In this document: one piece after another, positions 1-4,738 of the stretch | How the letters are laid out: each line of letters starts with the position of its first letter | Position numbering within the stretch: the stretch's first letter is position 1 | DNA from: TWA4 sp964613155 | GTDB lineage: Bacteria; Bacillota; Clostridia; Lachnospirales; Lachnospiraceae | Length of the DNA: 5,443 nt | Direction: 5' to 3' | Assembly: GCA_964613155.1 (NCBI GenBank) | Contig: CAZTHP010000123.1 | Coordinates: 1 to 5,443, forward strand | The notes under the pieces: generated by a model | Database searches by the model: none | Told to the model about the DNA's origin: nothing | The model's input: only the letters and a program-made list of their open reading frames with translations | Made by a program: the position numbers and the translations under genes

Positions 1-1520
1 TGAATTGCAGTGATACCTTTCTTTGTACCAGCTACCTTAAAGTCCATATCTCCAAAGAAATCTTCCAGACCCTGAATATCGGTTAAAACGATATAATCAT
101 CATCGGTCTCACCTGTTACCAGACCACAGGAAATACCCGCTACCGGTGCCTTGATCGGAACACCAGCTGCCATCAAGGACATGGTAGAAGCACAGATACT
201 TGCCTGTGAAGTGGAACCATTTGATTCGAAGGTTTCGGAAACCGTACGAATTGCATAAGGGAATTCTTCTTCGCTGGGCAGTACCGGAACTAATGCTTTT
301 TCTGCCAGAGCACCATGACCGATTTCACGACGTCCCGGTCCTCTGGAAGGTTTTGTTTCTCCTACAGAATAAGACGGGAAGTTGTAATGGTGCATGTAAC
401 GTTTGGAAGTTTCATTCACATCCAGACCATCGATCTTCTGTGCATCGGAAAGCGGTGCCAGTGTCGTAACGGTACAAATCTGAGTCTGACCTCTTGTAAA
501 CATCGCAGATCCATGAACACGAGGCAGAAGATCAACTTCTGCTGCCAGAGGACGAATCTGATGAATCGCACGGCCGTCCGGACGTTTATGGTCTTTTAAG
601 ATCATCTTACGAACCGTCTTTTTCTGATATTTATAAACGGCTTCATCAATGAAGGGAATCCAATCGGGATTCATTTCTTCATAACGAGCTGCTAACTTTT
701 CTTTAATTTCTTTAATATTAGCTTCCCGAACCTGTTTCACATCAGTAAATACTGCTTCTTCCATTTCTTCTGCAGAAACAAATGCTGTCATATCTTCCCA
801 CAGATCAGCCGGTGTATCGCAGTGTTCATATTCATGCTTCGGTTTTCCGCATTCTGCAACGATTGTATCGATAAATGCAATAATCTGCTGATTTACTTCA
901 TGTGCAGCAAAAATTGCTTCGATCATCTTATCTTCCGGAACTTCCTTTGCACCTGCTTCGATCATGATTACTTTTTCTCTGGTAGAAGCAACCGTTAATG
1001 CCAGTTCGGATACCTGCTTCTGATCATTCGTAGGGTTGAAAACAAATTCACCATCGATCAGTCCCACCTGTGTGCTGGCTGTCGGACCATCAAAGGGGAT
1101 ATCTGAAATTGCAACTGCGATTGCAGAACCCAACATTGCCGTAATTTCCGGTGCACAATCCGGATCTACGCTCATAACCAGGTTATTCGGTGTTACATCA
1201 TTCCGATAATCCTTCGGGAATAAAGGACGCATCGGACGGTCGATTACACGAGAGGTCAGTGTTGCATGTTCAGATGCTTTTCCCTCTCTCTTATTAAAAC
1301 CACCAGGAATCTTTCCAACAGAATACATCTTTTCTTCATATTCTACACTTAAAGGGAAAAAGTCAATTCCTTCTCTCGGTTTATCGGATGCCGTTGCTGT
1401 ACATAATAAAACCGTATCACCATAATGAATAAACGCAGCGCCATTTGCCTGCGCAGCCACTCTGCCTACATCAACTGTCAAGGTTCTTCCTGCCAGTTCC
1501 ATTGAATAACTCTTATACAT
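1..1520 (-). CDS. pnp: Polynucleotide phosphorylase (PNPase), N-terminal 506 codons, cut by the window edge
   Basis: PNPase is a trimeric phosphorolytic 3'-5' exoribonuclease that releases nucleoside diphosphates from RNA, and it is a core enzyme of cytoplasmic mRNA decay. Reading from 1520 gives an open frame with no stop to the window edge. Visible landmarks are the first RNase PH core (residues ~10-210, with IPGGFNKREG at 71-80 and RPLFPKDYRND at 99-109), a helical linker (~215-305), and the second RNase PH core starting near RPDGRA (313-318). The second core carries FTRGQTQ (341-347), GETKPSRGPGRREIGHG (387-403), SETFESNGSTSQAS (428-441) and the catalytic GDMDFK block (490-495; D491, D493, K495). 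KH and S1 domains, usual in a protein of ~700 residues, would lie outside the window. The ATG at 1520 is chosen because AAAGGAG (1529-1535) sits 8 nt upstream and the protein begins at the usual family position. All 14 Gln codons are CAG. Confidence 0.98.
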   Translation of the reverse strand, partial: MYKSYSMELAGRTLTVDVGRVAAQANGAAFIHYGDTVLLCTATASDKPREGIDFFPLSVEYEEKMYSVGKIPGGFNKREGKASEHATLTSRVIDRPMRPLFPKDYRNDVTPNNLVMSVDPDCAPEITAMLGSAIAVAISDIPFDGPTASTQVGLIDGEFVFNPTNDQKQVSELALTVASTREKVIMIEAGAKEVPEDKMIEAIFAAHEVNQQIIAFIDTIVAECGKPKHEYEHCDTPADLWEDMTAFVSAEEMEEAVFTDVKQVREANIKEIKEKLAARYEEMNPDWIPFIDEAVYKYQKKTVRKMILKDHKRPDGRAIHQIRPLAAEVDLLPRVHGSAMFTRGQTQICTVTTLAPLSDAQKIDGLDVNETSKRYMHHYNFPSYSVGETKPSRGPGRREIGHGALAEKALVPVLPSEEEFPYAIRTVSETFESNGSTSQASICASTMSLMAAGVPIKAPVAGISCGLVTGETDDDYIVLTDIQGLEDFFGDMDFKVAGTKKGITAI

Positions 1521-1634
1521 ATTCTCTACTCCTTTCTAACTTTTACGAAATACAACGTATCGATTCTCTTTTCGATCTCATTTCTAAAGAAGCAGCCGCC
1601 TTCCACAAAAGCCCCAGATTCCGCAAAACAGGAC

Positions 1635-1737
1635 GGCAGAAGTACCGAAACTACTGAAAAATACAGTTTCCATCTGTAAACTGCAGGCACTCTCCTGCTA
1701 AACTGTACTTTTCAGTGGTCCCGGGCATGCTTCTGCC
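1635..1737 (-). promoter_or_regulatory. Long stem-loop in the pnp 5' leader
   Basis: Two 17-nt arms (1700-1716 and 1653-1669) pair along their full length in minus-strand RNA, with one G:U wobble at 1708:1661. In plus-strand RNA that position is an A/C mismatch, so the fold favours the pnp transcript. The 30-nt loop holds a GCAGG/CCTGC hairpin (1683-1687 with 1694-1698). An outer 8-bp helix (1635-1642 with 1730-1737) closes the whole element, separated from the main stem by unpaired bases. No T tract follows on either strand, so it is not an intrinsic terminator. By analogy with E. coli, where RNase III cuts a long pnp-leader duplex and PNPase then represses itself, this is a candidate processing and autoregulation site; that role is inference. 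Confidence 0.6.
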
Positions 1738-1802
1738 CACATTCGAGTTTGCGTCCTATTGCACAAAAAACGACTCCCTTAAAAGAAAAAACGCTTATCC
1801 GT

Positions 1803-1842
1803 AAAAAACCACAGGAGAAATACAAGCATATAACTCCTGTGG
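1803..1842 (-). terminator. Intrinsic terminator downstream of rpsO
   Basis: On the minus strand a perfect 9-bp stem, CCACAGGAG with CTCCTGTGG (1842-1834 and 1817-1809), encloses a 16-nt loop that can form a further ATA/TAT helix. Six T residues (1808-1803) follow immediately. There is no T tract on the plus-strand side. It lies about 95 nt past the rpsO stop and about 280 nt before the pnp start, so it should reduce but may not abolish rpsO-to-pnp readthrough. Confidence 0.85.
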
Positions 1843-1869
1843 CCAATAATTAAATCCAATCTCTCAATT

Positions 1870-1908
1870 CCATATAAAATTCAATCGAAACGGAAAGATT
1901 TTATATGG
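1870..1908 (-). repeat. Perfect 11-bp inverted repeat, AT-rich
   Basis: CCATATAAAAT (1870-1880) and ATTTTATATGG (1898-1908) are exact inverted copies separated by 17 nt. It lies just after rpsO and before its terminator and can form a hairpin on either strand. No T tract follows the stem, so it is not itself a terminator. It could be an mRNA 3'-end stabiliser, a processing site or a protein-binding operator; the sequence does not decide between these. Confidence 0.65.
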
Positions 1909-1912
1909 TATC

Positions 1913-1931
1913 AAATCAGCATTGCCGATTT
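1913..1931 (-). repeat. Small hairpin right after the rpsO stop codon
   Basis: In minus-strand RNA, AAATCGGC (1931-1924) pairs with GCTGATTT (1920-1913) over 8 bp, including one G:U pair, around a 3-nt AAT loop. It begins 6 nt after the rpsO stop. With the 11-bp inverted repeat and the terminator downstream it gives three consecutive hairpins in the rpsO 3' region. Confidence 0.5.
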
Positions 1932-1936
1932 GCTGC

Positions 1937-2203
1937 TTATTTTCTGATTCCTAAACGGCTGATCAGGCTACGGTAAGCTTCGATATCTTTTTTCTTCAGA
2001 TATGCCAGTAAACCACGTCTCTGACCTACCATCTTCAGCAGACCGCGTCTAGAATGATGATCTTTGTTGTGTTCTTTCAGATGCTCAGTCAGATCTCTGA
2101 TTCTTTCTGTTAACAGAGCTACCTGTACTTCTGTAGAACCTGTATCTGTGGGGGTTTTACCATATTCTGCAATAATTTCTGCTTTTCTTTCCTTTGTAAT
2201 CAT
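1937..2203 (-). CDS. rpsO: 30S ribosomal protein S15
   Basis: S15 binds the central domain of 16S rRNA (the h20-h21-h22 three-way junction) early in 30S assembly. The 88-residue product matches the usual S15 length (about 88-89 residues). Diagnostic stretches are TDTGSTEVQVALLTERI (18-34), then LTEHLKEHNKDHHSRRGLL (38-56), which contains the conserved His/Asp/Ser/Arg RNA-contact cluster, and the C-terminal YLKKKDIEAYRSLISRLGIRK. The ATG at 2203 has a near-perfect ribosome binding site, AAAGGAGGT (2211-2219), with 8 nt between GGAGG and the start. The gene has its own promoter (2352-2380) and a structured leader, followed by a terminator (1803-1842). rpsO next to pnp is a widespread bacterial pairing. 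Confidence 0.99.
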   Translation of the reverse strand: MITKERKAEIIAEYGKTPTDTGSTEVQVALLTERIRDLTEHLKEHNKDHHSRRGLLKMVGQRRGLLAYLKKKDIEAYRSLISRLGIRK

Positions 2204-2345
2204 GTTGATTACCTCCTTTAATTTTATTCATAATCGCGCAATGAAAATAGCACTTTTACAAGCCATTTCAATTGCTTCTAGTACATACCCAAGACTGAGC
2301 AGGGGCTGGAGCATCCTTATGCTAAGTCCGGGCGGTTACTCACAC
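2204..2345 (-). promoter_or_regulatory. Structured rpsO 5' leader, candidate S15 autoregulatory element
   Basis: The predicted transcript start near 2345 leaves about 140 nt before the rpsO ATG. Two nested elements are visible on the minus strand. CCCGGACT (2332-2325) pairs with AGTCTTGGG (2296-2288) with one bulged T, enclosing an AGCAT/ATGCT hairpin with a 4-nt loop (2323-2310). Further down, the arms 2275-2265 and 2248-2238 pair through GCAAT/ATTGC and GAAA/TTTC. The first stem contains a G:U pair next to G:C, the kind of feature S15 recognises in 16S rRNA. S15 represses its own mRNA through dissimilar leader structures in several bacterial groups, including Geobacillus; assigning this leader to that role is inference. 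I saw no internal terminator, so control would act on translation. Confidence 0.55.
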
Positions 2346-2351
2346 CGCATT

Positions 2352-2380
2352 ACTATATCACAAAAAAATCATTCTGTCCA
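2352..2380 (-). promoter_or_regulatory. Sigma-A promoter for rpsO
   Basis: On the minus strand TGGACA (-35, 2380-2375; 5 of 6 to TTGACA) is followed by exactly 17 nt and then TATAGT (-10, 2357-2352; 5 of 6 to TATAAT). A TGA immediately before the -10 gives an extended -10 motif. Predicted start of transcription is about 2345. The -35 begins only 7 nt after the prmA stop codon, and no terminator separates the two genes. Confidence 0.85.
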
Positions 2381-2387
2381 TCATTTT

Positions 2388-3341
2388 TTATTTTTTTCTA
2401 ACGGCAATTGAAACCCAATCATGATCGTACATCGTTTCAACAATCTCAAAATCCGGATTTGCTGCAAAAGCAGCTTTTACTTCGGCTTCTTTGGTATTGA
2501 TAATACCGGATGTAATAAAATAAGAGCCTGATTTCAGATGTTTTCCAATCTCTGCCTGAAGCATGATGATAACCGGTGCTAAGATATTCGCTACTGCAAA
2601 ATCATAATCGCAGCCTGCTTCCGCCTGTACCGCTTCATCTCCAATGATATCGCCGGTCAGCATCCGTACTTTTTCTTCCGAAATCTGGTTGACTGCTACA
2701 TTTTCTTTTGCCGCTTCAATCGCAAATTCATCGACATCTGTCGCAAATACCTCAGAAGCGCCTAACTTCATAGCAGCGATTGCTAAAATACCGCTTCCTG
2801 TACCAATGTCCATGACCCGATCACCAGCTTTCATATATTTTTGAATCTGGCGAATACAAAGGCGGGTGGTTTCGTGCGAACCTGTACCAAATGCAGTACC
2901 CGGATCAATTTCAATCATCATCTTGTCTTTATGTTCTTCTGGAATTTCTTCCCAGGTAGGCTTGATCAGAATCTCATCTACACAAAACGGTTTAAAAAAC
3001 TGCTTCCAATTGTTGATCCAGTCCTTATCCTCCGTCTCCGATAACGTAATCGCACCAGAGCCAATTTCCACAAATGCGGAAATTTCTTCCAGACCTTCTT
3101 TGATCTGTGCTGTCAAAGCATCAATATCCACATCGGTTTCTAAATAGCAGGATACCGTCGCTTTTCCATCATCCGGTTCCAGTTCCGGTAAAATATCAAT
3201 AAACATTCCTTTCGTTTCTGCCTCTGTTAAAGGAATATTATCCTCAATTTCAATTCCTTCTACTCCCAGTTCACTTAACATCTCACTGATAAAGTCGACT
3301 GCTGCCGTAGTGGTATCAATACTGATACGAACCCATTTCAT
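2388..3341 (-). CDS. prmA: Ribosomal protein L11 methyltransferase
   Basis: PrmA transfers methyl groups from S-adenosylmethionine to amino groups of ribosomal protein L11. The product is 317 residues, normal for Gram-positive PrmA. The N-terminal ~100 residues form the L11-recognition domain. The linker motif DWINNWKQFFKPF is at 107-119. The catalytic Rossmann-fold domain then shows DPGTAFGTGSHETT (146-159), the SAM-binding glycine motif MDIGTGSGILAIAA (177-190), the acidic TDVD (201-204) that would hold the SAM ribose, and ANILAPVI (251-258), where family members carry the N-x-L active-site segment. The ATG at 3341 is preceded by GGAAAGGGG (3349-3357), a usable ribosome binding site. It follows dnaJ by 89 nt in the same direction, the common dnaK-dnaJ-prmA order of Bacillota. 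The next gene is rpsO, not the rsmE often found there. Confidence 0.97.
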   Translation of the reverse strand: MKWVRISIDTTTAAVDFISEMLSELGVEGIEIEDNIPLTEAETKGMFIDILPELEPDDGKATVSCYLETDVDIDALTAQIKEGLEEISAFVEIGSGAITLSETEDKDWINNWKQFFKPFCVDEILIKPTWEEIPEEHKDKMMIEIDPGTAFGTGSHETTRLCIRQIQKYMKAGDRVMDIGTGSGILAIAAMKLGASEVFATDVDEFAIEAAKENVAVNQISEEKVRMLTGDIIGDEAVQAEAGCDYDFAVANILAPVIIMLQAEIGKHLKSGSYFITSGIINTKEAEVKAAFAANPDFEIVETMYDHDWVSIAVRKK

Positions 3342-3430
3342 CGTATGACCCCTTTCCAGATCGCTCTCGATTCCGTCCTTTTTTTACGCTGTCTCGATTG
3401 TATCTTTTCAATAGTTCTGCTTGCTGCTTT
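3342..3430 (-). other. dnaJ-prmA spacer
   Basis: This 89-nt spacer shows no terminator hairpin and no promoter I would call; a TACAAT sequence at 3396-3401 lacks a -35 partner. dnaJ and prmA are therefore probably co-transcribed. The only recognisable element is the prmA ribosome binding site at its downstream end. Confidence 0.6.
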
Positions 3431-4582
3431 TTATTTTTTCTTTTTATTAAAGAAATTCTTTTTTTCTTTTGTCTCGGTTCCGCTCTTTTCGTCTCCCATC
3501 GTCTGTGCAAATGCTTTTAAAGCGTCACGCTGCTCCGGTGTTAAAGAACGGGGAACTTCCACTACAAATGTAACATAATGATCGCCGCGGGTTGCTTTGC
3601 TGCGCAGGAAGGGTACCCCTTTGCCTTTTAAGCGAATCCGTGTATCGGTCTGGGTACCCGGCTGAACTTGATATTCCACTTCGCCATCCACTGTCTTGAT
3701 TCGGATTGCACCGCCCAATGCTGCAGTTGCAAAGCTGATCGGCACGGTAGAATAAATCGTAGTATCCTGACGCTGGAAAATCGGATGCTCTGCAATGATT
3801 ACTTCTACCAGCAGATCGCCCCGTTCTCCGCCATTTTGTCCCGGTTCTCCCTTTCCGCGAATGCGAATACTCTGTCCATTATCAATACCAGCAGGAACGG
3901 AAATCTGAATCTTCTTTCGGGAAGATGTATAGCCGCTGCCACCGCATTTCGGACATTTATACTTGATTACTTTACCACTGCCGCCGCACTCCGGACACGC
4001 CTGTTCGCTGCGTACCATACCAAACATGCTCTGCTGTGTTGTTACAACACGTCCACGACCATTACATTTCGTACAAGTTTCCGGAGAAGTTCCCGGCTTT
4101 GCACCACTGCCGCCGCATTCGGTACAGTCATCCTTCAGCATCAGTTCAATCTCTTTTTCTACGCCGAAAACTGCTTCTTCAAATGTGATATGAACCGCTG
4201 CACGAAGATTAGCACCTTTTACAGGACCGTTATAGCCGCTTCTTCTGCTGCCGCCGCCAAATCCAAATAAATCGCTGAAGATATCGCCCATATCTCCACC
4301 GAAATCAAAACCGCCGAATCCACCAAATCCGCCGGCACCACCGCCTGCGGTCTGATCAAATGCTGCATGACCAAACTGGTCATACTGTCTTCTTTTCTCC
4401 GGATCACTTAAAACAGCATACGCTTCCTGTACTTCCTTGAACTTTTCAGCAGCTACTTCATCGCCCTGATTCGTATCCGGATGATATTGTTTGGCCATCT
4501 TACGATATGCTTTTTTCAGCGCAGCATCATCCGCATCCTTTGATACACCAAGCACCTCGTAATAATCTCTTTTTTCTGCCAT
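3431..4582 (-). CDS. dnaJ: Chaperone protein DnaJ (type I Hsp40)
   Basis: DnaJ delivers unfolded substrates to DnaK in the cytoplasm and stimulates its ATPase. The product is 383 residues with the full type I layout: J domain (~1-70) with the essential HPD at 35-37, Gly/Phe-rich region (~76-112), and four CxxCxGxG zinc-finger repeats at 153-160, 170-177, 196-203 and 210-217, all eight cysteines present. The substrate-binding C-terminal domains follow (~220-350, including KGKGVPFLR at 319-327), then a Lys-rich tail ending KNFFNKKKK. The frame stays open upstream to an ATG at 4633, but those 17 extra residues do not resemble DnaJ. The ATG at 4582 begins MAEKRDYYEVLG as the family does and has AGGTGA (4587-4592) just upstream. 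The gene lies 156 nt after dnaK, as expected for a heat-shock operon whose promoter is outside the window. Confidence 0.98.
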   Translation of the reverse strand: MAEKRDYYEVLGVSKDADDAALKKAYRKMAKQYHPDTNQGDEVAAEKFKEVQEAYAVLSDPEKRRQYDQFGHAAFDQTAGGGAGGFGGFGGFDFGGDMGDIFSDLFGFGGGSRRSGYNGPVKGANLRAAVHITFEEAVFGVEKEIELMLKDDCTECGGSGAKPGTSPETCTKCNGRGRVVTTQQSMFGMVRSEQACPECGGSGKVIKYKCPKCGGSGYTSSRKKIQISVPAGIDNGQSIRIRGKGEPGQNGGERGDLLVEVIIAEHPIFQRQDTTIYSTVPISFATAALGGAIRIKTVDGEVEYQVQPGTQTDTRIRLKGKGVPFLRSKATRGDHYVTFVVEVPRSLTPEQRDALKAFAQTMGDEKSGTETKEKKNFFNKKKK

Positions 4583-4633
4583 AGAATCACCTTTTCTGAA
4601 TAAAATCCACACAGTCCAGCAAAGCAACGCCAA

Positions 4634-4662
4634 ACTGTCTTACTCTTTTTTTGACTGTCTTA
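4634..4662 (-). repeat. 9-bp direct repeat TAAGACAGT, 20-bp period
   Basis: TAAGACAGT occurs twice on the minus strand, at 4662-4654 and 4642-4634, separated by 11 nt that include an A7 run. The two copies are 20 bp apart start to start, close to two helical turns. This could be a paired protein-binding site or chance in an A-rich spacer. Confidence 0.4.
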
Positions 4663-4684
4663 TTTTTTGCGTAAACGCACTACA

Positions 4685-4707
4685 CGGAACGTCATAGAGG
4701 CGTTCCG
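4685..4707 (-). promoter_or_regulatory. Hairpin between dnaK and dnaJ
   Basis: CGGAACG (4707-4701) and CGTTCCG (4691-4685) form a perfect 7-bp GC-rich stem with a 9-nt loop, extendable by ACA/TGT across a short bulge. It starts about 31 nt after the dnaK stop. Without a following T tract it is more likely an mRNA-stability or processing element, or a weak attenuator, than a terminator; this role is inferred from position. Confidence 0.5.
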
Positions 4708-4738
4708 CTTTGTGTGTTAGTAAAAAGATTTTGAAATT

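Larger units (their letters stand above)
1521..1936 (-). other. rpsO-pnp intergenic region, rich in RNA structure
   Basis: This 416-nt stretch holds no credible gene. Read on the minus strand it contains, in order: a small hairpin just after the rpsO stop (1931-1913), an 11-bp perfect inverted repeat (1908-1870), an intrinsic terminator (1842-1803), T-rich sequence, a long stem-loop (1737-1635), and an unstructured-looking run to the pnp ribosome binding site. I searched for a sigma-A promoter for pnp and found only weak matches, such as TTGTGG-N16-TAGAAA ending near 1584. How pnp is transcribed past the terminator is therefore unresolved: by readthrough, or by a promoter I cannot recognise. 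Confidence 0.8.
4583..4738 (-). other. dnaK-dnaJ spacer
   Basis: This 156-nt spacer carries a hairpin (4685-4707), a 9-bp direct repeat (4634-4642 and 4654-4662) and the dnaJ ribosome binding site (AGGTGA, 4587-4592). No canonical terminator is present because no T tract follows the hairpin on the minus strand. No convincing sigma-A promoter was found; the best match, TTGCTT-N17-TTTATT, is weak. Co-transcription of dnaK and dnaJ is the simplest reading. Confidence 0.6.

Noticed and set aside
1541..1800. Dedicated sigma-A promoter for pnp
   Set aside because: Best candidates (for example TTGTGG-N16-TAGAAA) match poorly in both boxes, so no promoter is annotated.
2381..2400. A7 and A6 runs at the prmA 3' end as a slippage or frameshift site
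   Set aside because: The run is at the last two codons and slippage would change only the extreme C-terminus; A-rich Lys codons explain it.
2064..2411. 115-residue plus-strand open frame spanning rpsO and its leader
   Set aside because: It is antisense to rpsO, the promoter and the leader, has no recognisable protein features, and is best explained as a shadow.
3316..3510. 64-residue minus-strand frame between dnaJ and prmA
   Set aside because: It overlaps both genes in another frame and is Lys/Arg-rich because of A-rich sequence; no sign of a conserved protein.
3668..4270. 200-residue open frame on the plus strand
   Set aside because: It lies entirely antisense to dnaJ, has no family resemblance and low-complexity Thr/Ala/Arg/Phe-rich sequence, as expected from reading conserved Gly/Cys-rich codons backwards.
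4583..4633. Upstream in-frame ATG for dnaJ adding 17 residues
   Set aside because: The extra residues (MALLCWTVWILFRKGDS) are not DnaJ-like, while the ATG at 4582 has a good ribosome binding site and the canonical DnaJ N-terminus.
4583..4738. Internal promoter or CIRCE (HrcA) operator before dnaJ
   Set aside because: No TTAGCACTC-N9-GAGTGCTAA-like sequence and no better than weak -35/-10 matches were found; the operator would be expected upstream of the operon, outside the window.
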